A stretch of 20,669 nucleotides of DNA from CAZYVA01 sp964650695 (GTDB taxonomy: Bacteria > Bacillota > Clostridia > Lachnospirales > Lachnospiraceae), in NCBI GenBank assembly GCA_964650695.1, contig CAZYVA010000025.1, positions 1 through 20,669 on the forward strand, given 5' to 3'. Below are positions 7,315 through 14,180 of the stretch, piece by piece. The notes beneath the pieces are model-generated. The model had not been told where the DNA came from, ran no database searches, and saw only the letters and a list, made by a program, of their open reading frames with translations. Both the position numbers and the translations under genes were made by a program. Numbering within the stretch: position 1 is the first letter of the stretch; each line of letters begins with the position of its first letter.

Positions 7315-7361
7315 TACAAGCCCTTATGGGCTGTATGGACTTACGAAAGGCTAAGATTTCG
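7315..7361 (-). promoter_or_regulatory. Structured leader of the LCP-Wzz-kinase operon
   Basis: In the ~75-nt leader two hairpins stand side by side: CGAAA/TTTCG (7344-7348 with 7357-7361) and a longer one with an ATAA tetraloop (7328-7335 with 7315-7323, one bulge). LoaP proteins are known to recognise a leader RNA hairpin, and a loaP-like gene lies in this block, so this is a candidate target. The link is inference only. Confidence 0.35.
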
Positions 7362-7378
7362 ACTTTTCCCCCACAAGT

Positions 7379-7407
7379 ACTATACTATTCCGCAAGATTT
7401 TAGTCAA
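7379..7407 (-). promoter_or_regulatory. Sigma-A promoter of the LCP-Wzz-kinase operon
   Basis: On the - strand, TTGACT (7402-7407) and TATAGT (7379-7384) each match five of six consensus bases and are 17 bp apart. The predicted start is near 7372, about 75 nt before the LCP ATG. It lies between the phosphatase stop and the LCP gene, so the operon can be transcribed without the phosphatase. Confidence 0.72.
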
Positions 7408-7429
7408 TATTTTTTTGTATTAGCTTATG

Positions 7430-8149
7430 CTACGGTTCATGCGCGGAAAACCGCATAAGCAGCGCCTCCGCCAGCCTGTCGCTTTGCTCCAGCGCCTTGC
7501 TTCCCAGTTTTTTTTGGATGCAGTCCCTGGCCGCGCCCAGGTTGGGCTGGCGTGCGCGCATATTATGGCAATCGCTTCCAAGCACCACGGGATGCCCTTC
7601 TCTCATGTGCTTCAGTGGAAACCTGCGTCTTCTCCAGTCAAGGAAACATCCGCCGTTTATCTGCTGGTAAAGCGGGAGCGACATCACGCGGTCCCATGCG
7701 TCTGTCCTTTTCTGGAAGCCGACATACCGTTCAATATGGGCCAGCACAACCGTCAGCTTCTGCCCAAGCACAATCTCCCTGACATTTTCATACATCCCAT
7801 CGTCCCACTGGCAAAAGGGCATCTCCAAAAGCAGCGCCTTCGTCCCTTCTATACATAACCTCGGCAGCATTTCCGCTTTCCCTATACCGGGGAAAAAATA
7901 AACTTCCGCACCTAAATAAATCTCCGCATCCCTGCCCTCTTCCCCAAGGAGCGGCTTTACTTTTCCAAAACTGTCCGCGCGCTTCTGAAGGAAATGCTCG
8001 ATGGAATCTTCGCTGGCATAAAAATGAGGCGTAGCAACGATTTTATCTACGCCCTGCCGGATCTCTGCATCCAATAGCTCTTTTGTCTCTTCTATGCCGC
8101 TGCTCCCATCATCGATCGAGGGAAGCAAATGCGTGTGGAAATCAATCAT
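7430..8149 (-). CDS. cpsB: CpsB/YwqE-type PHP-domain protein-tyrosine phosphatase
   Basis: A 239-residue PHP-fold phosphatase of the CpsB/CapC (YwqE) type, which removes phosphate from the tyrosine cluster of the CpsD-type kinase and so resets the capsule synthesis cycle. The metal-binding motifs are in order: 'MIDFHTHLLP' (1-10), 'DDGS' (13-16), 'ATPHF' (39-43), 'LAHIERY' and 'GSDCHN' near the C-terminus. Length matches the family. The start has GGGGAAAGCGGG ahead of it. Transcription begins from its own promoter at 8193-8221. It is the first gene of the capsule block in transcription order, and the kinase it serves lies three genes on. Confidence 0.93.
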   Translation of the reverse strand: MIDFHTHLLPSIDDGSSGIEETKELLDAEIRQGVDKIVATPHFYASEDSIEHFLQKRADSFGKVKPLLGEEGRDAEIYLGAEVYFFPGIGKAEMLPRLCIEGTKALLLEMPFCQWDDGMYENVREIVLGQKLTVVLAHIERYVGFQKRTDAWDRVMSLPLYQQINGGCFLDWRRRRFPLKHMREGHPVVLGSDCHNMRARQPNLGAARDCIQKKLGSKALEQSDRLAEALLMRFSAHEP

Positions 8150-8192
8150 TGTCCCGCTTTCCCCTAATATGTTCTCTCAACAGACCATTCGT

Positions 8193-8221
8193 ATTCTATC
8201 ACTGTTTCTCCAGGAAATCAA
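8193..8221 (-). promoter_or_regulatory. Sigma-A promoter of the CpsB-like phosphatase gene
   Basis: On the - strand, TTGATT (8216-8221) and TAGAAT (8193-8198) are 17 bp apart, matching four and five of six consensus bases. The predicted start is near 8186, about 37 nt before the ATG. Confidence 0.65.
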
Positions 8222-8306
8222 TGGTGTATTTTCATCCATTTTTTAAGTTCATTTTTAAAAATAATGCAGCCATTACTCCAATCACGGCTCCGGCCTGGCC
8301 TTCCTG

Positions 8307-8344
8307 GCATAAAACCCGTCATACGGCCAGGCTGCCGCCGGGTT
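8307..8344 (-). terminator. Candidate terminator after the rarA operon
   Basis: On the - strand, AACCCG (8339-8344) pairs with CGGGTT (8313-8318), with an inner CGGC/GCCG stem in the loop, and TTTTAT follows directly. It lies just after the small hypothetical gene (stop at 8353) and before the phosphatase promoter, so it would separate the two transcription units. Stem and T-run are both short. Confidence 0.45.
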
Positions 8345-8352
8345 ACGGTCCG

Positions 8353-8655
8353 CTAGCTTAGTTCGACTTTCTCCACCATTTTGGTATCTTCCGGCTTGAA
8401 ATCATTGCCCAGGTCATAAATATTATGCCCGGTAGACTCGCTCAACACTCTTCCCCCCAGGGAATAGCAGCGGATAAACCTCCTGCCGTCAACGCTGGAC
8501 CAGTGTTCCACATCCCAGCTCAGATACCCGTCCTCATCGCTCTTTTTCTCTTTCAGGTACACATCTACCTGCCGTCCGGCTTTCATCATATCGATCAGCC
8601 CCTGTGTGCCGTCCACTTCCACCTCTGTCTTGTTTACTGTGTCGTAGATTTTCAT
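8353..8655 (-). CDS. Small hypothetical protein, 100 aa
   Basis: A 100-residue, soluble, fairly acidic protein without signal peptide, membrane segment or Cys cluster. I do not recognise a family. It begins 'MKIYDTVNKTEVEVDG' and carries a Trp-containing middle ('YLSWDVEHWSSVDGRRFIRC'); the alternating pattern suggests a small beta-rich fold. It is very likely real: GGAGGG sits about 7 nt before the ATG, codon use matches the neighbours, and it follows the CsoR-type gene by only 12 bp in the same direction, followed by a terminator candidate. Co-transcription with a metal sensor and rarA is its only functional clue. Confidence 0.72.
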   Translation of the reverse strand: MKIYDTVNKTEVEVDGTQGLIDMMKAGRQVDVYLKEKKSDEDGYLSWDVEHWSSVDGRRFIRCYSLGGRVLSESTGHNIYDLGNDFKPEDTKMVEKVELS

Positions 8656-8667
8656 TTTCTTTCCCTC

Positions 8668-9015
8668 CTACTTCATAAATTTGTCAATGGCTTCGTTCAG
8701 GTGCCGAAGCGCTTCCATGTCTTTTTCTTCTACCGCTTCTATAATACAATGGTTCAAATGGTTTTTCAATACAACTTTCCCAGTATTATTGATCGCTGAA
8801 CGGACAGCCGCAAGCTGGATCAGCACATCGCTGCAGTCCGCGTCCCGTTCTACCATCCGCTTCACCGCCTCCATATGCCCGATAGCCCTGGACATCCGGT
8901 TCAATACCGCTTTCTTTTCCTCTTCGCTATGGATATGGCCGTGATGGTGTTTGGTACCTGGGCGATGGGCATGCAAATGCTCCTTTTCCAAAGGGCTTTT
9001 TTGTTTTTCCTGCAT
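8668..9015 (-). CDS. CsoR-family metal-sensing repressor
   Basis: A 115-residue DUF156/CsoR-family regulator. Members are all-helical tetramers that bind operator DNA and let go when Cu(I), Ni, Co or a sulfur/formaldehyde species binds. The Cys-His-Cys set is intact: C61, H86 and C90, with spacings (25 and 4) equal to those of the Cu(I) sensor CsoR. The N-terminal extension is rich in His (EHLHAH, HHHGHIH; residues 12-30), which may add metal binding. The ATG at 9015 is preceded by AAGGAGA at good spacing and lies one base after the rarA stop codon. No copper ATPase, chaperone or efflux gene adjoins it, so its target is not evident here. Confidence 0.9.
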   Translation of the reverse strand: MQEKQKSPLEKEHLHAHRPGTKHHHGHIHSEEEKKAVLNRMSRAIGHMEAVKRMVERDADCSDVLIQLAAVRSAINNTGKVVLKNHLNHCIIEAVEEKDMEALRHLNEAIDKFMK

Positions 9016-9016
9016 A

Positions 9017-10348
9017 TCAGCCGCTCTCCTTCCCACTGCGGATGTATTCCATCCATTCCCTGATCTCTTTTTCATGCCCGTTTTCACTTGGCTCGTAAAA
9101 TTTCGAACCTGCGATCTCATCCGGAAGGTACTGCTGCTCCACATAATGCTTTGGAAAATCATGGGCATACAAGTACCCGATCCCACGTCCCAGCTTCTGC
9201 GACCCTTTATAGTGGGCATCCCGCAGATGCGCCGGCACCGTGGTCTTCGTCCGGCCCACGCATTCCATCGCTGCGTACACCGCATTGCATGCCGCGTTGC
9301 TCTTCGGCGCGGTCGCGATATAAGTGGCCGCCTGGGACAGGATGATCTGTGCTTCCGGCATCCCCACACGTTCCACCGCCTGCGCCGCCGCGACAGCCAC
9401 CGTGATTGCCATAGGATCCGCGTTGCCCACGTCCTCCGAGGCACAGATCATGATCCGGCGGGCAATGAATTTGATATCTTCCCCGGCATAAAGCATTTTT
9501 GCCAGGTAAAAGACCGCTGCGTCCGGGTCGGAGCCGCGCATACTCTTGATAAACGCGGAAATCGTGTCATAATGGTTATCCCCGTCCTTGTCATACTGCA
9601 CGGGCCGTTTCTGGATGCACTCCGAAGCCACATCCAACGTAATATGGATCCGCCCGTCCTCTGAACGCTCCGTCGTCAAAACCCCAAGTTCGATGGCGTT
9701 CAGGGCGTTCCTTGCATCCCCGCCCGCTGCGTCTGCCAGGAACTCCAGCGCATCCCCGTCGATCGTAGCCTGGTAACTCCCCATCCCCTTTTCTACGTCC
9801 TGGAGCGCCCGTAAGACCAGGGTTTTGATATCCTCCTTCTCCAGCGGGTACAGTTCAAAAATACTGGAACGGGAAATCAGCGCCCCGTTTACCTCAAAAT
9901 AAGGGTTTTCCGTCGTCGCCCCGATCAAAATCAGCGTCCCGTCCTCCACAAAGGGCAGGAGGTAATCCTGCTGGCCCTTATTAAAACGGTGGATTTCATC
10001 GACAAAAAGGATGGTTTTCTTCTGGTACATCCCCAAAGCGTCCTGCGCCTGCCTCACCACTTCTTCCATTTCTTTTTTCCCGGCGGAAGTCGCATTGAGC
10101 TGGGTAAACCGTGCGCTGGTCGTATGGGCGATCACTTTCGCAAGCGTCGTCTTCCCTGTCCCCGGCGGCCCGTAAAAAATGAGCGAACTCAGCTTGTCTG
10201 CCTGTATCGCCCGGTAAAGCATCTTATCCTTACCTATTATATGGCGCTGCCCTACCATCTCGTCCAAAGCCACCGGCCGGAGGCGTAAAGCCAGGGGGGC
10301 TTCCTGATCCATATTTTTTTCCCGTGCATAGTCAAATAAATCCATCAT
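9017..10348 (-). CDS. rarA: Replication-associated recombination protein A
   Basis: A 443-residue AAA+ ATPase of the RarA/MgsA (WRNIP1) family, which acts at stalled replication forks with SSB. Walker A 'GPPGTGKTT' (60-68), Walker B 'LFVDEIHRF' (114-122), sensor-1 'GATTENP' (143-149) and the arginine region 'ALISRSSIF' (156-164) are all present. The C-terminal tetramerisation part holds the family pattern 'ASEDVGNADP' and 'HYKGSQKLGRGIGYLYAHD'. Length is normal. Two adjacent ATGs (10348, 10345) follow AGGTGGTCAGGA. It heads an operon with the CsoR-type gene and a small hypothetical gene. Two GC-rich hairpins (10381-10394, 10405-10417) lie in its leader region. It is divergent from the MATE gene. 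Confidence 0.95.
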   Translation of the reverse strand: MMDLFDYAREKNMDQEAPLALRLRPVALDEMVGQRHIIGKDKMLYRAIQADKLSSLIFYGPPGTGKTTLAKVIAHTTSARFTQLNATSAGKKEMEEVVRQAQDALGMYQKKTILFVDEIHRFNKGQQDYLLPFVEDGTLILIGATTENPYFEVNGALISRSSIFELYPLEKEDIKTLVLRALQDVEKGMGSYQATIDGDALEFLADAAGGDARNALNAIELGVLTTERSEDGRIHITLDVASECIQKRPVQYDKDGDNHYDTISAFIKSMRGSDPDAAVFYLAKMLYAGEDIKFIARRIMICASEDVGNADPMAITVAVAAAQAVERVGMPEAQIILSQAATYIATAPKSNAACNAVYAAMECVGRTKTTVPAHLRDAHYKGSQKLGRGIGYLYAHDFPKHYVEQQYLPDEIAGSKFYEPSENGHEKEIREWMEYIRSGKESG

Positions 10349-10435
10349 TCCTGACCACCTTAACTTTTCGTTACGATGAGCGGCCTCTGGGCCGTGGACC
10401 GTACCCGGGCAGCGCCCGTGACATATTTTTCACCA

Positions 10436-10464
10436 TTGCAATCTAAAAACAAAAGTGGTACAAT
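10436..10464 (+). promoter_or_regulatory. Sigma-A promoter of the MATE gene
   Basis: TTGCAA (10436-10441) and TACAAT (10459-10464), spacer 17 bp, match four and five of six consensus bases. The predicted start is near 10471, about 45 nt before the ATG and at the edge of the palindrome that follows. Confidence 0.65.
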
Positions 10465-10468
10465 ATGT

Positions 10469-10492
10469 AAAATGTCTGTCCACAGACATTTT
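10469..10492. promoter_or_regulatory. Palindromic operator candidate at the MATE transcription start
   Basis: AAAATGTCTGT (10469-10479) and ACAGACATTTT (10482-10492) form a perfect 11-bp dyad with a 2-bp centre, at about +1 of the predicted promoter. The position and symmetry suit a dimeric repressor such as a MarR or TetR type, though no such gene lies alongside. The T-run at its right edge also gives it an attenuator-like look. Confidence 0.55.
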
Positions 10493-10515
10493 TCATTTTA
10501 GAAAGGAGTATCCCC

Positions 10516-11889
10516 ATGACAGCCACTACACAGACTATGGCTCCTGCTGAAAACAAGATGGGAACCATGCCTGTTCCAAAGCTGCTGGTCACCATGTCTC
10601 TCCCGATGATGATCTCCATGCTGGTCCAGGCTCTTTACAATATAGTAGACAGTATGTTTGTCGCAAAACTCAGCGAGGAGGCATTGACAGCGGTTTCCCT
10701 GGCTTTCCCGGCGCAGACGCTGATGATTTCCATCGCTTCCGGCACTGGCGTCGGCGTCAATGCCCTGCTTTCCAGGAACCTGGGCGAAAAAAATTTTGAA
10801 AGCGCGGATCTTGCCGCCCGGAACGGCGTATTCCTTGGGATACTAAGCTGCATTGTCTTCGCTATGGCAGGCGGTTTCGGCGCTCATTTCTTTTTCGCTA
10901 TTCAGACGGACGACCCGGTGATCGTAAACTACGGCACGCAATATCTGCGCGTCATTTCCGTGCTGTCCATCGGCATCTTTATGCAGATTACCTTTGAACG
11001 TCTCCTGCAGTCTACCGGGAAAACGGTTTACAACATGATCACCCAGGGGACCGGGGCAATCATCAACATGATCCTGGATCCGATTTTCATCTTCGGCCTG
11101 TTTGGGATGCCAAAGCTGGAAGTCATCGGCGCGGCCATTGCTACGGTTGCCGGGCAGATGGTCGCTGTCTGCATGTCCTTTTATTTTAACCTTACAAAAA
11201 ACAAAGAAATCAATATCAGCCTGAAGGGCTTCCGCCCCAACGGGCGGATCATCGCGACCATCTACCGGGTCGGCATCCCATCCATCATCATGCAGTCGAT
11301 TGGTTCCGTGATGACGTTTGGATTCAACAAAATCCTGCTGGCATTCTCCTCCACGGCAGCGGCAGTCTTCGGCGTCTATTTCAAGCTGCAAAGCTTTGTC
11401 TTCATGCCTGTGTTCGGAATGAACAATGGCATGATCCCGATTATCGCCTACAACTACGGCGCACGTAAAAAGGATCGTATTATCCATACCATCAAACTCA
11501 GCATAGCGATCTCCGTATGCATCATGATCATTGGAATGGCTCTGTTTGAAATATTCCCTGCATTCCTTTTGTCCACCCTGTTTTCCGCATCCGCGCAAAT
11601 GCTGGAGATCGGTGTCCCCGCGCTGAGAATCATTGCCGTGCATTTTATCCTGGCGGGATACAGCATTATCCTCAGTTCCACGTTCCAGGCTCTGGGGAAC
11701 GGCGTATACAGCCTGATTGTTTCCGCTTCCCGGCAGCTCATCATCCTGCTCCCGGTTGCCTTTTTGTTTTCCAGGCTGTTCGGGCTGTCTGCCGTATGGT
11801 GGTCTTTCCCGATTGCTGAGCTGGCGGCCGTGCTGATATGCACCGTTTTGTTCACGCGGATTTATAAAAAGAAGATCCGGCCGTTATAG
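10516..11889 (+). CDS. MATE-family multidrug/metabolite exporter
   Basis: A 457-residue membrane transporter of the MATE family (NorM/DinF fold), which expels cationic drugs or metabolites using the Na+ or H+ gradient. About 12 hydrophobic segments form two similar halves. The first half opens with 'LVTMSLPMMISMLVQALYN' and 'VDSMFVAKLSEEALTAVSL', typical of the family, and 'GTGVGVNALLSRNLGEK' is the usual first-loop signature. The ATG is preceded by GAAAGGAG. It has its own promoter with a dyad at the start site, suggesting inducible control, and is divergent from rarA. It ends 7 bp from the stop of the flavin-reductase-like gene on the other strand. The substrate cannot be told from sequence. 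Confidence 0.92.
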   Translation: MTATTQTMAPAENKMGTMPVPKLLVTMSLPMMISMLVQALYNIVDSMFVAKLSEEALTAVSLAFPAQTLMISIASGTGVGVNALLSRNLGEKNFESADLAARNGVFLGILSCIVFAMAGGFGAHFFFAIQTDDPVIVNYGTQYLRVISVLSIGIFMQITFERLLQSTGKTVYNMITQGTGAIINMILDPIFIFGLFGMPKLEVIGAAIATVAGQMVAVCMSFYFNLTKNKEINISLKGFRPNGRIIATIYRVGIPSIIMQSIGSVMTFGFNKILLAFSSTAAAVFGVYFKLQSFVFMPVFGMNNGMIPIIAYNYGARKKDRIIHTIKLSIAISVCIMIIGMALFEIFPAFLLSTLFSASAQMLEIGVPALRIIAVHFILAGYSIILSSTFQALGNGVYSLIVSASRQLIILLPVAFLFSRLFGLSAVWWSFPIAELAAVLICTVLFTRIYKKKIRPL

Positions 11890-11896
11890 CTTCCCT

Positions 11897-12460
11897 TTAC
11901 TTTTTTACCGAATACCCAAACTTCCCGATGCATTCCCCCAGCGGGAAATACTGCCCGTGGGCGTACGCGGCAAGCCCTGCGCGGTTCAGGTCAAATTCCC
12001 CGTCCTCCTGCATGTAGCTTTCATCCACCTGTACCGCCAGCACTTCCGCCAAAAACATGTCATGGGAACCCAATTCCTTTACATCCACAACCTTGCATTC
12101 AATATTGACCGGGGACTCTGCAATCACAGGGGCATAGGCAAGCTTTGCCGCTTTCGCCCTTGTAAGGCCCATCTCTTTCCACTTATCGTGATCCCTGCCT
12201 GAACGCACGCCGCACCAATCCATGACCTTCACCAGCTTCCTGGTCGTAAGGTTCACCACAAACTCTTTGCTTTCCATCAGCATAGGATGGGAGTACCGCT
12301 CCGGGCGGACGGAGACATAGAGCATTGCCGGGTCGGAACAGACGGTCCCTGTCCACGCAACCGTGATGATATTGTCGTTTCCTTTCGTGTCTGCGGTGCT
12401 TACCATGACCGCCGGCAGCGGATACAGCATGTTTCCGGGTCCCCAAATTTGTTTTTGCAT
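11897..12460 (-). CDS. Flavin reductase-like, FMN-binding split-barrel protein
   Basis: A 187-residue protein of the flavin-reductase-like/DIM6-NTAB family, which binds FMN in a split beta barrel and supplies reduced flavin or acts as a small oxidoreductase. The family pattern is visible: 'PLPAVMVSTAD' near the start, 'NIITVAWTGTVCSDPAMLYVSVRP' shared in substance by relatives, 'FVVNLTT', then 'ESPVNIECKV'. I chose the ATG at 12460, with AAGGAGG 11 nt upstream. An ATG at 12481 would place that SD inside the coding region, and 12541 lacks support. It is convergent with the MATE gene. A weak promoter (TTGTTC, 17 bp, TATAGA on the - strand) may lie near 12565-12590. Confidence 0.88.
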   Translation of the reverse strand: MQKQIWGPGNMLYPLPAVMVSTADTKGNDNIITVAWTGTVCSDPAMLYVSVRPERYSHPMLMESKEFVVNLTTRKLVKVMDWCGVRSGRDHDKWKEMGLTRAKAAKLAYAPVIAESPVNIECKVVDVKELGSHDMFLAEVLAVQVDESYMQEDGEFDLNRAGLAAYAHGQYFPLGECIGKFGYSVKK

Positions 12461-12582
12461 TGTCTGAAACGCCTCCTTCATTTTTGATCGGTGCAAAAGC
12501 GCCCTTTCTTCACAGTCCATTCCCCACCGGACGTCCGGCATGGAACGTCACATACATATTTTCTATATTTCTGCTTTTTTCT

Positions 12583-12612
12583 TTGAACAATCCGCCCTTT
12601 TTATGCTATACT
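12583..12612 (+). promoter_or_regulatory. Sigma-A promoter of the S1-domain/HAD operon
   Basis: TTGAAC (12583-12588) and TATACT (12607-12612) with an 18-bp spacer. The predicted start is near 12619, leaving a leader of about 120 nt before the ATG at 12740. Confidence 0.65.
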
Positions 12613-12618
12613 ACAGAT

Positions 12619-12706
12619 ATGTTGGGGCAGAAATCTGTGGCCCCTATGGAACCACGGATTACTCTGTGCTATCGCACTCGTGGTATCTAAGAAATGTATT
12701 ATACCA
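12619..12706 (+). promoter_or_regulatory. Structured 5' leader of the S1-domain gene
   Basis: Three alternative pairings chain through this leader. (1) 12632-12640 pairs with 12652-12660 (9 bp, one wobble), and the loop's CCCC (12641-12644) can meet GGGG (12624-12627), a pseudoknot. (2) 12651-12656 pairs with 12679-12684, enclosing a GTGC/GCAC hairpin (12666-12677). (3) 12681-12686 pairs with 12701-12706. Pairs 1 and 2, and 2 and 3, exclude each other, as in a riboswitch or autoregulatory leader. I cannot match it to a known class. Confidence 0.45.
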
Positions 12707-12739
12707 TAAAAACCAAAAAAAGACCAGAAAGGAAAAATT

Positions 12740-13426
12740 ATGAGCGAAGGATTATTACAGCAAGAAACGCAGGCAGAAACCCAGACAATGGCTGAACTTG
12801 AAGAGCATTTTGACGATGCCAATCCCTGGAGCATTGTGCAATCCTATATGGATAACCAGACCGTGCTCACGGTAAAAATAGAAGGGATCGTGAATGGCGG
12901 CGCGATTGCCATGGTAGAAGGTATCCGCGGATTTATCCCGGCATCCCGGCTTTCCTTATCTTATATTGAAGATCTGGAAACCTGTCTCTTAAAAGAAATT
13001 GAAGTCAGGGTCATTGAGGTCAACCAGGCAGAAAACCGCCTGATCCTTTCTGCCCGCGAAATTCTCCGTGAAAAAGAGAAAAAAGCAAAAGAAGAAAAAA
13101 TTGCCAGCATCCAGATCGGCAGCGTCATGACCGGCAAAGTGGAGACTTTACAGAATTACGGGGCGTTCGTTGACCTGGGCGACGGGATCTCCGGTTTGGT
13201 CCATGTCTCACAAATCAGCAATAAACATGTAAAATCTCCAAAGGATGTCTTAGCAGTCGGCGACGAAGTACAGGTAAAAGTCATCGGTATCAAGGAAGGC
13301 AAAGTCAGCCTCAGCATGAAAGCTTTGGAAGCGTCGGAAGAAAGCCCGTCTGGGAAAGTCGAGATCCCGAAATCGGAAAACATCGGGACCAGCCTTGGGG
13401 AATTGTTTAAAAACATCAAGCTTTGA
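12740..13426 (+). CDS. Two-S1-domain RNA-binding protein
   Basis: A 228-residue protein with two S1 (OB-fold) RNA-binding domains. The first, at about 41-105, is divergent ('VKIEGIVNGGAIAMVEGIRGFIP'). The second, at about 124-195, is canonical ('GSVMTGKVETLQNYGAFVDL', 'GLVHVSQIS', 'GDEVQVKVIGI'). It resembles a shortened ribosomal-protein-S1 homologue of Firmicutes, which have far fewer S1 repeats than the six of the E. coli protein. Likely roles are mRNA binding, translation or RNA stability. An acidic, Gln/Glu-rich N-terminus and a lysine/glutamate-rich linker (108-120) flank the domains. AAAGGAAAA precedes the ATG. The long structured leader suggests autoregulation. The HAD gene follows after 37 bp, probably co-transcribed. 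Confidence 0.88.
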   Translation: MSEGLLQQETQAETQTMAELEEHFDDANPWSIVQSYMDNQTVLTVKIEGIVNGGAIAMVEGIRGFIPASRLSLSYIEDLETCLLKEIEVRVIEVNQAENRLILSAREILREKEKKAKEEKIASIQIGSVMTGKVETLQNYGAFVDLGDGISGLVHVSQISNKHVKSPKDVLAVGDEVQVKVIGIKEGKVSLSMKALEASEESPSGKVEIPKSENIGTSLGELFKNIKL

Positions 13427-13463
13427 TGCTACATCCGCTCAACCCTCTGGAGGAAAATCAATC

Positions 13464-14180
13464 ATGGACACCATTTATATCTTTGACCTGGATGGCACAC
13501 TCGCGGACACGCTGGCCTCCTTGCACTACTCTGTGAATGAGACTCTGAGAGAACTGTCTCTTCCCCCTGTCACCCGGAAGCAATGCCAAAGTTTTGTCGG
13601 GAATGGGGCGCGCCGTTTGATAGAGTTGTCCATCCAGGCGTCCGGCGGGGAAGCGGATGTGCTGATCGGGGAAGCGATGTCCATCTACCGACGGGTATTC
13701 GACCAAAACTGCACCTATCAGGTGCGTCCTTATGACGGGATCCCTGACGTGCTGGATGCACTGGCCGCGCAGGGCGCTGCGTTAGCCGTCCTCTCCAACA
13801 AGCCGCACGCCCAGGCTGTGAAAGTTGTGGAAACGGTCTTTGGAAAGGAAATATTTGCCGCTATCTGCGGACAAAAAGACAATATCCCCCGAAAGCCGGA
13901 TCCGGCGGGGATATTGGAGATTTTAAAGGAAACCGGTTTTCACCGGGAGGATTGCCTTTATATTGGGGATTCCGAAGTCGATATCGCTACAGGGAAAAAC
14001 GCAGACGTATGTACAGCCGCTGTCGCGTGGGGGTTCCGTACCCAAAAGGAATTAAAGGATGCGGGCGCAAAAACGATTCTTTCACACCCACAGGAGCTTC
14101 TTCACACGGGGATTTACGATCGGTGTAACCTTACAGGACGAATTTCCCCTCCAATTTCGGAAACCTTGCCTGGATGCTGA
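13464..14180 (+). CDS. HAD-superfamily hydrolase, phosphoglycolate phosphatase-like
   Basis: A 238-residue HAD phosphatase of the Gph/PGPase-like subgroup. Motif I 'FDLDGTLADT' (nucleophile D8, acid D10), motif II 'VLSNKPH' (S111), motif III Lys in 'PRKPDP' (K144) and motif IV 'IGDSEVDIATGKNA' (D169, D173) are complete, with a helical cap at about 15-85. Phosphoglycolate or another small phosphate ester is the likely substrate; the exact one cannot be read. The ATG at 13464 follows CTGGAGGA. An earlier in-frame ATG at 13395 lies inside the S1 gene and is rejected. The final ~25 residues (after 'HPQELLHTG') exceed the usual end and overlap the opposite-strand membrane-protein gene by 50 bp, perhaps after loss of an older stop. 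Confidence 0.9.
   Translation: MDTIYIFDLDGTLADTLASLHYSVNETLRELSLPPVTRKQCQSFVGNGARRLIELSIQASGGEADVLIGEAMSIYRRVFDQNCTYQVRPYDGIPDVLDALAAQGAALAVLSNKPHAQAVKVVETVFGKEIFAAICGQKDNIPRKPDPAGILEILKETGFHREDCLYIGDSEVDIATGKNADVCTAAVAWGFRTQKELKDAGAKTILSHPQELLHTGIYDRCNLTGRISPPISETLPGC

Noticed and set aside
8668..9444. 258-residue version of the CsoR-type protein
   Set aside because: The added N-terminal part lies inside rarA in another frame and has the Arg/Trp-rich composition of a shadow; the family length and SD support the start at 9015.
12613..12638. ACAGAT/ATCTGT pairing as part of the S1 leader fold
   Set aside because: The left arm lies upstream of the predicted transcription start and overlaps the -10 edge, so it would not be in the RNA.
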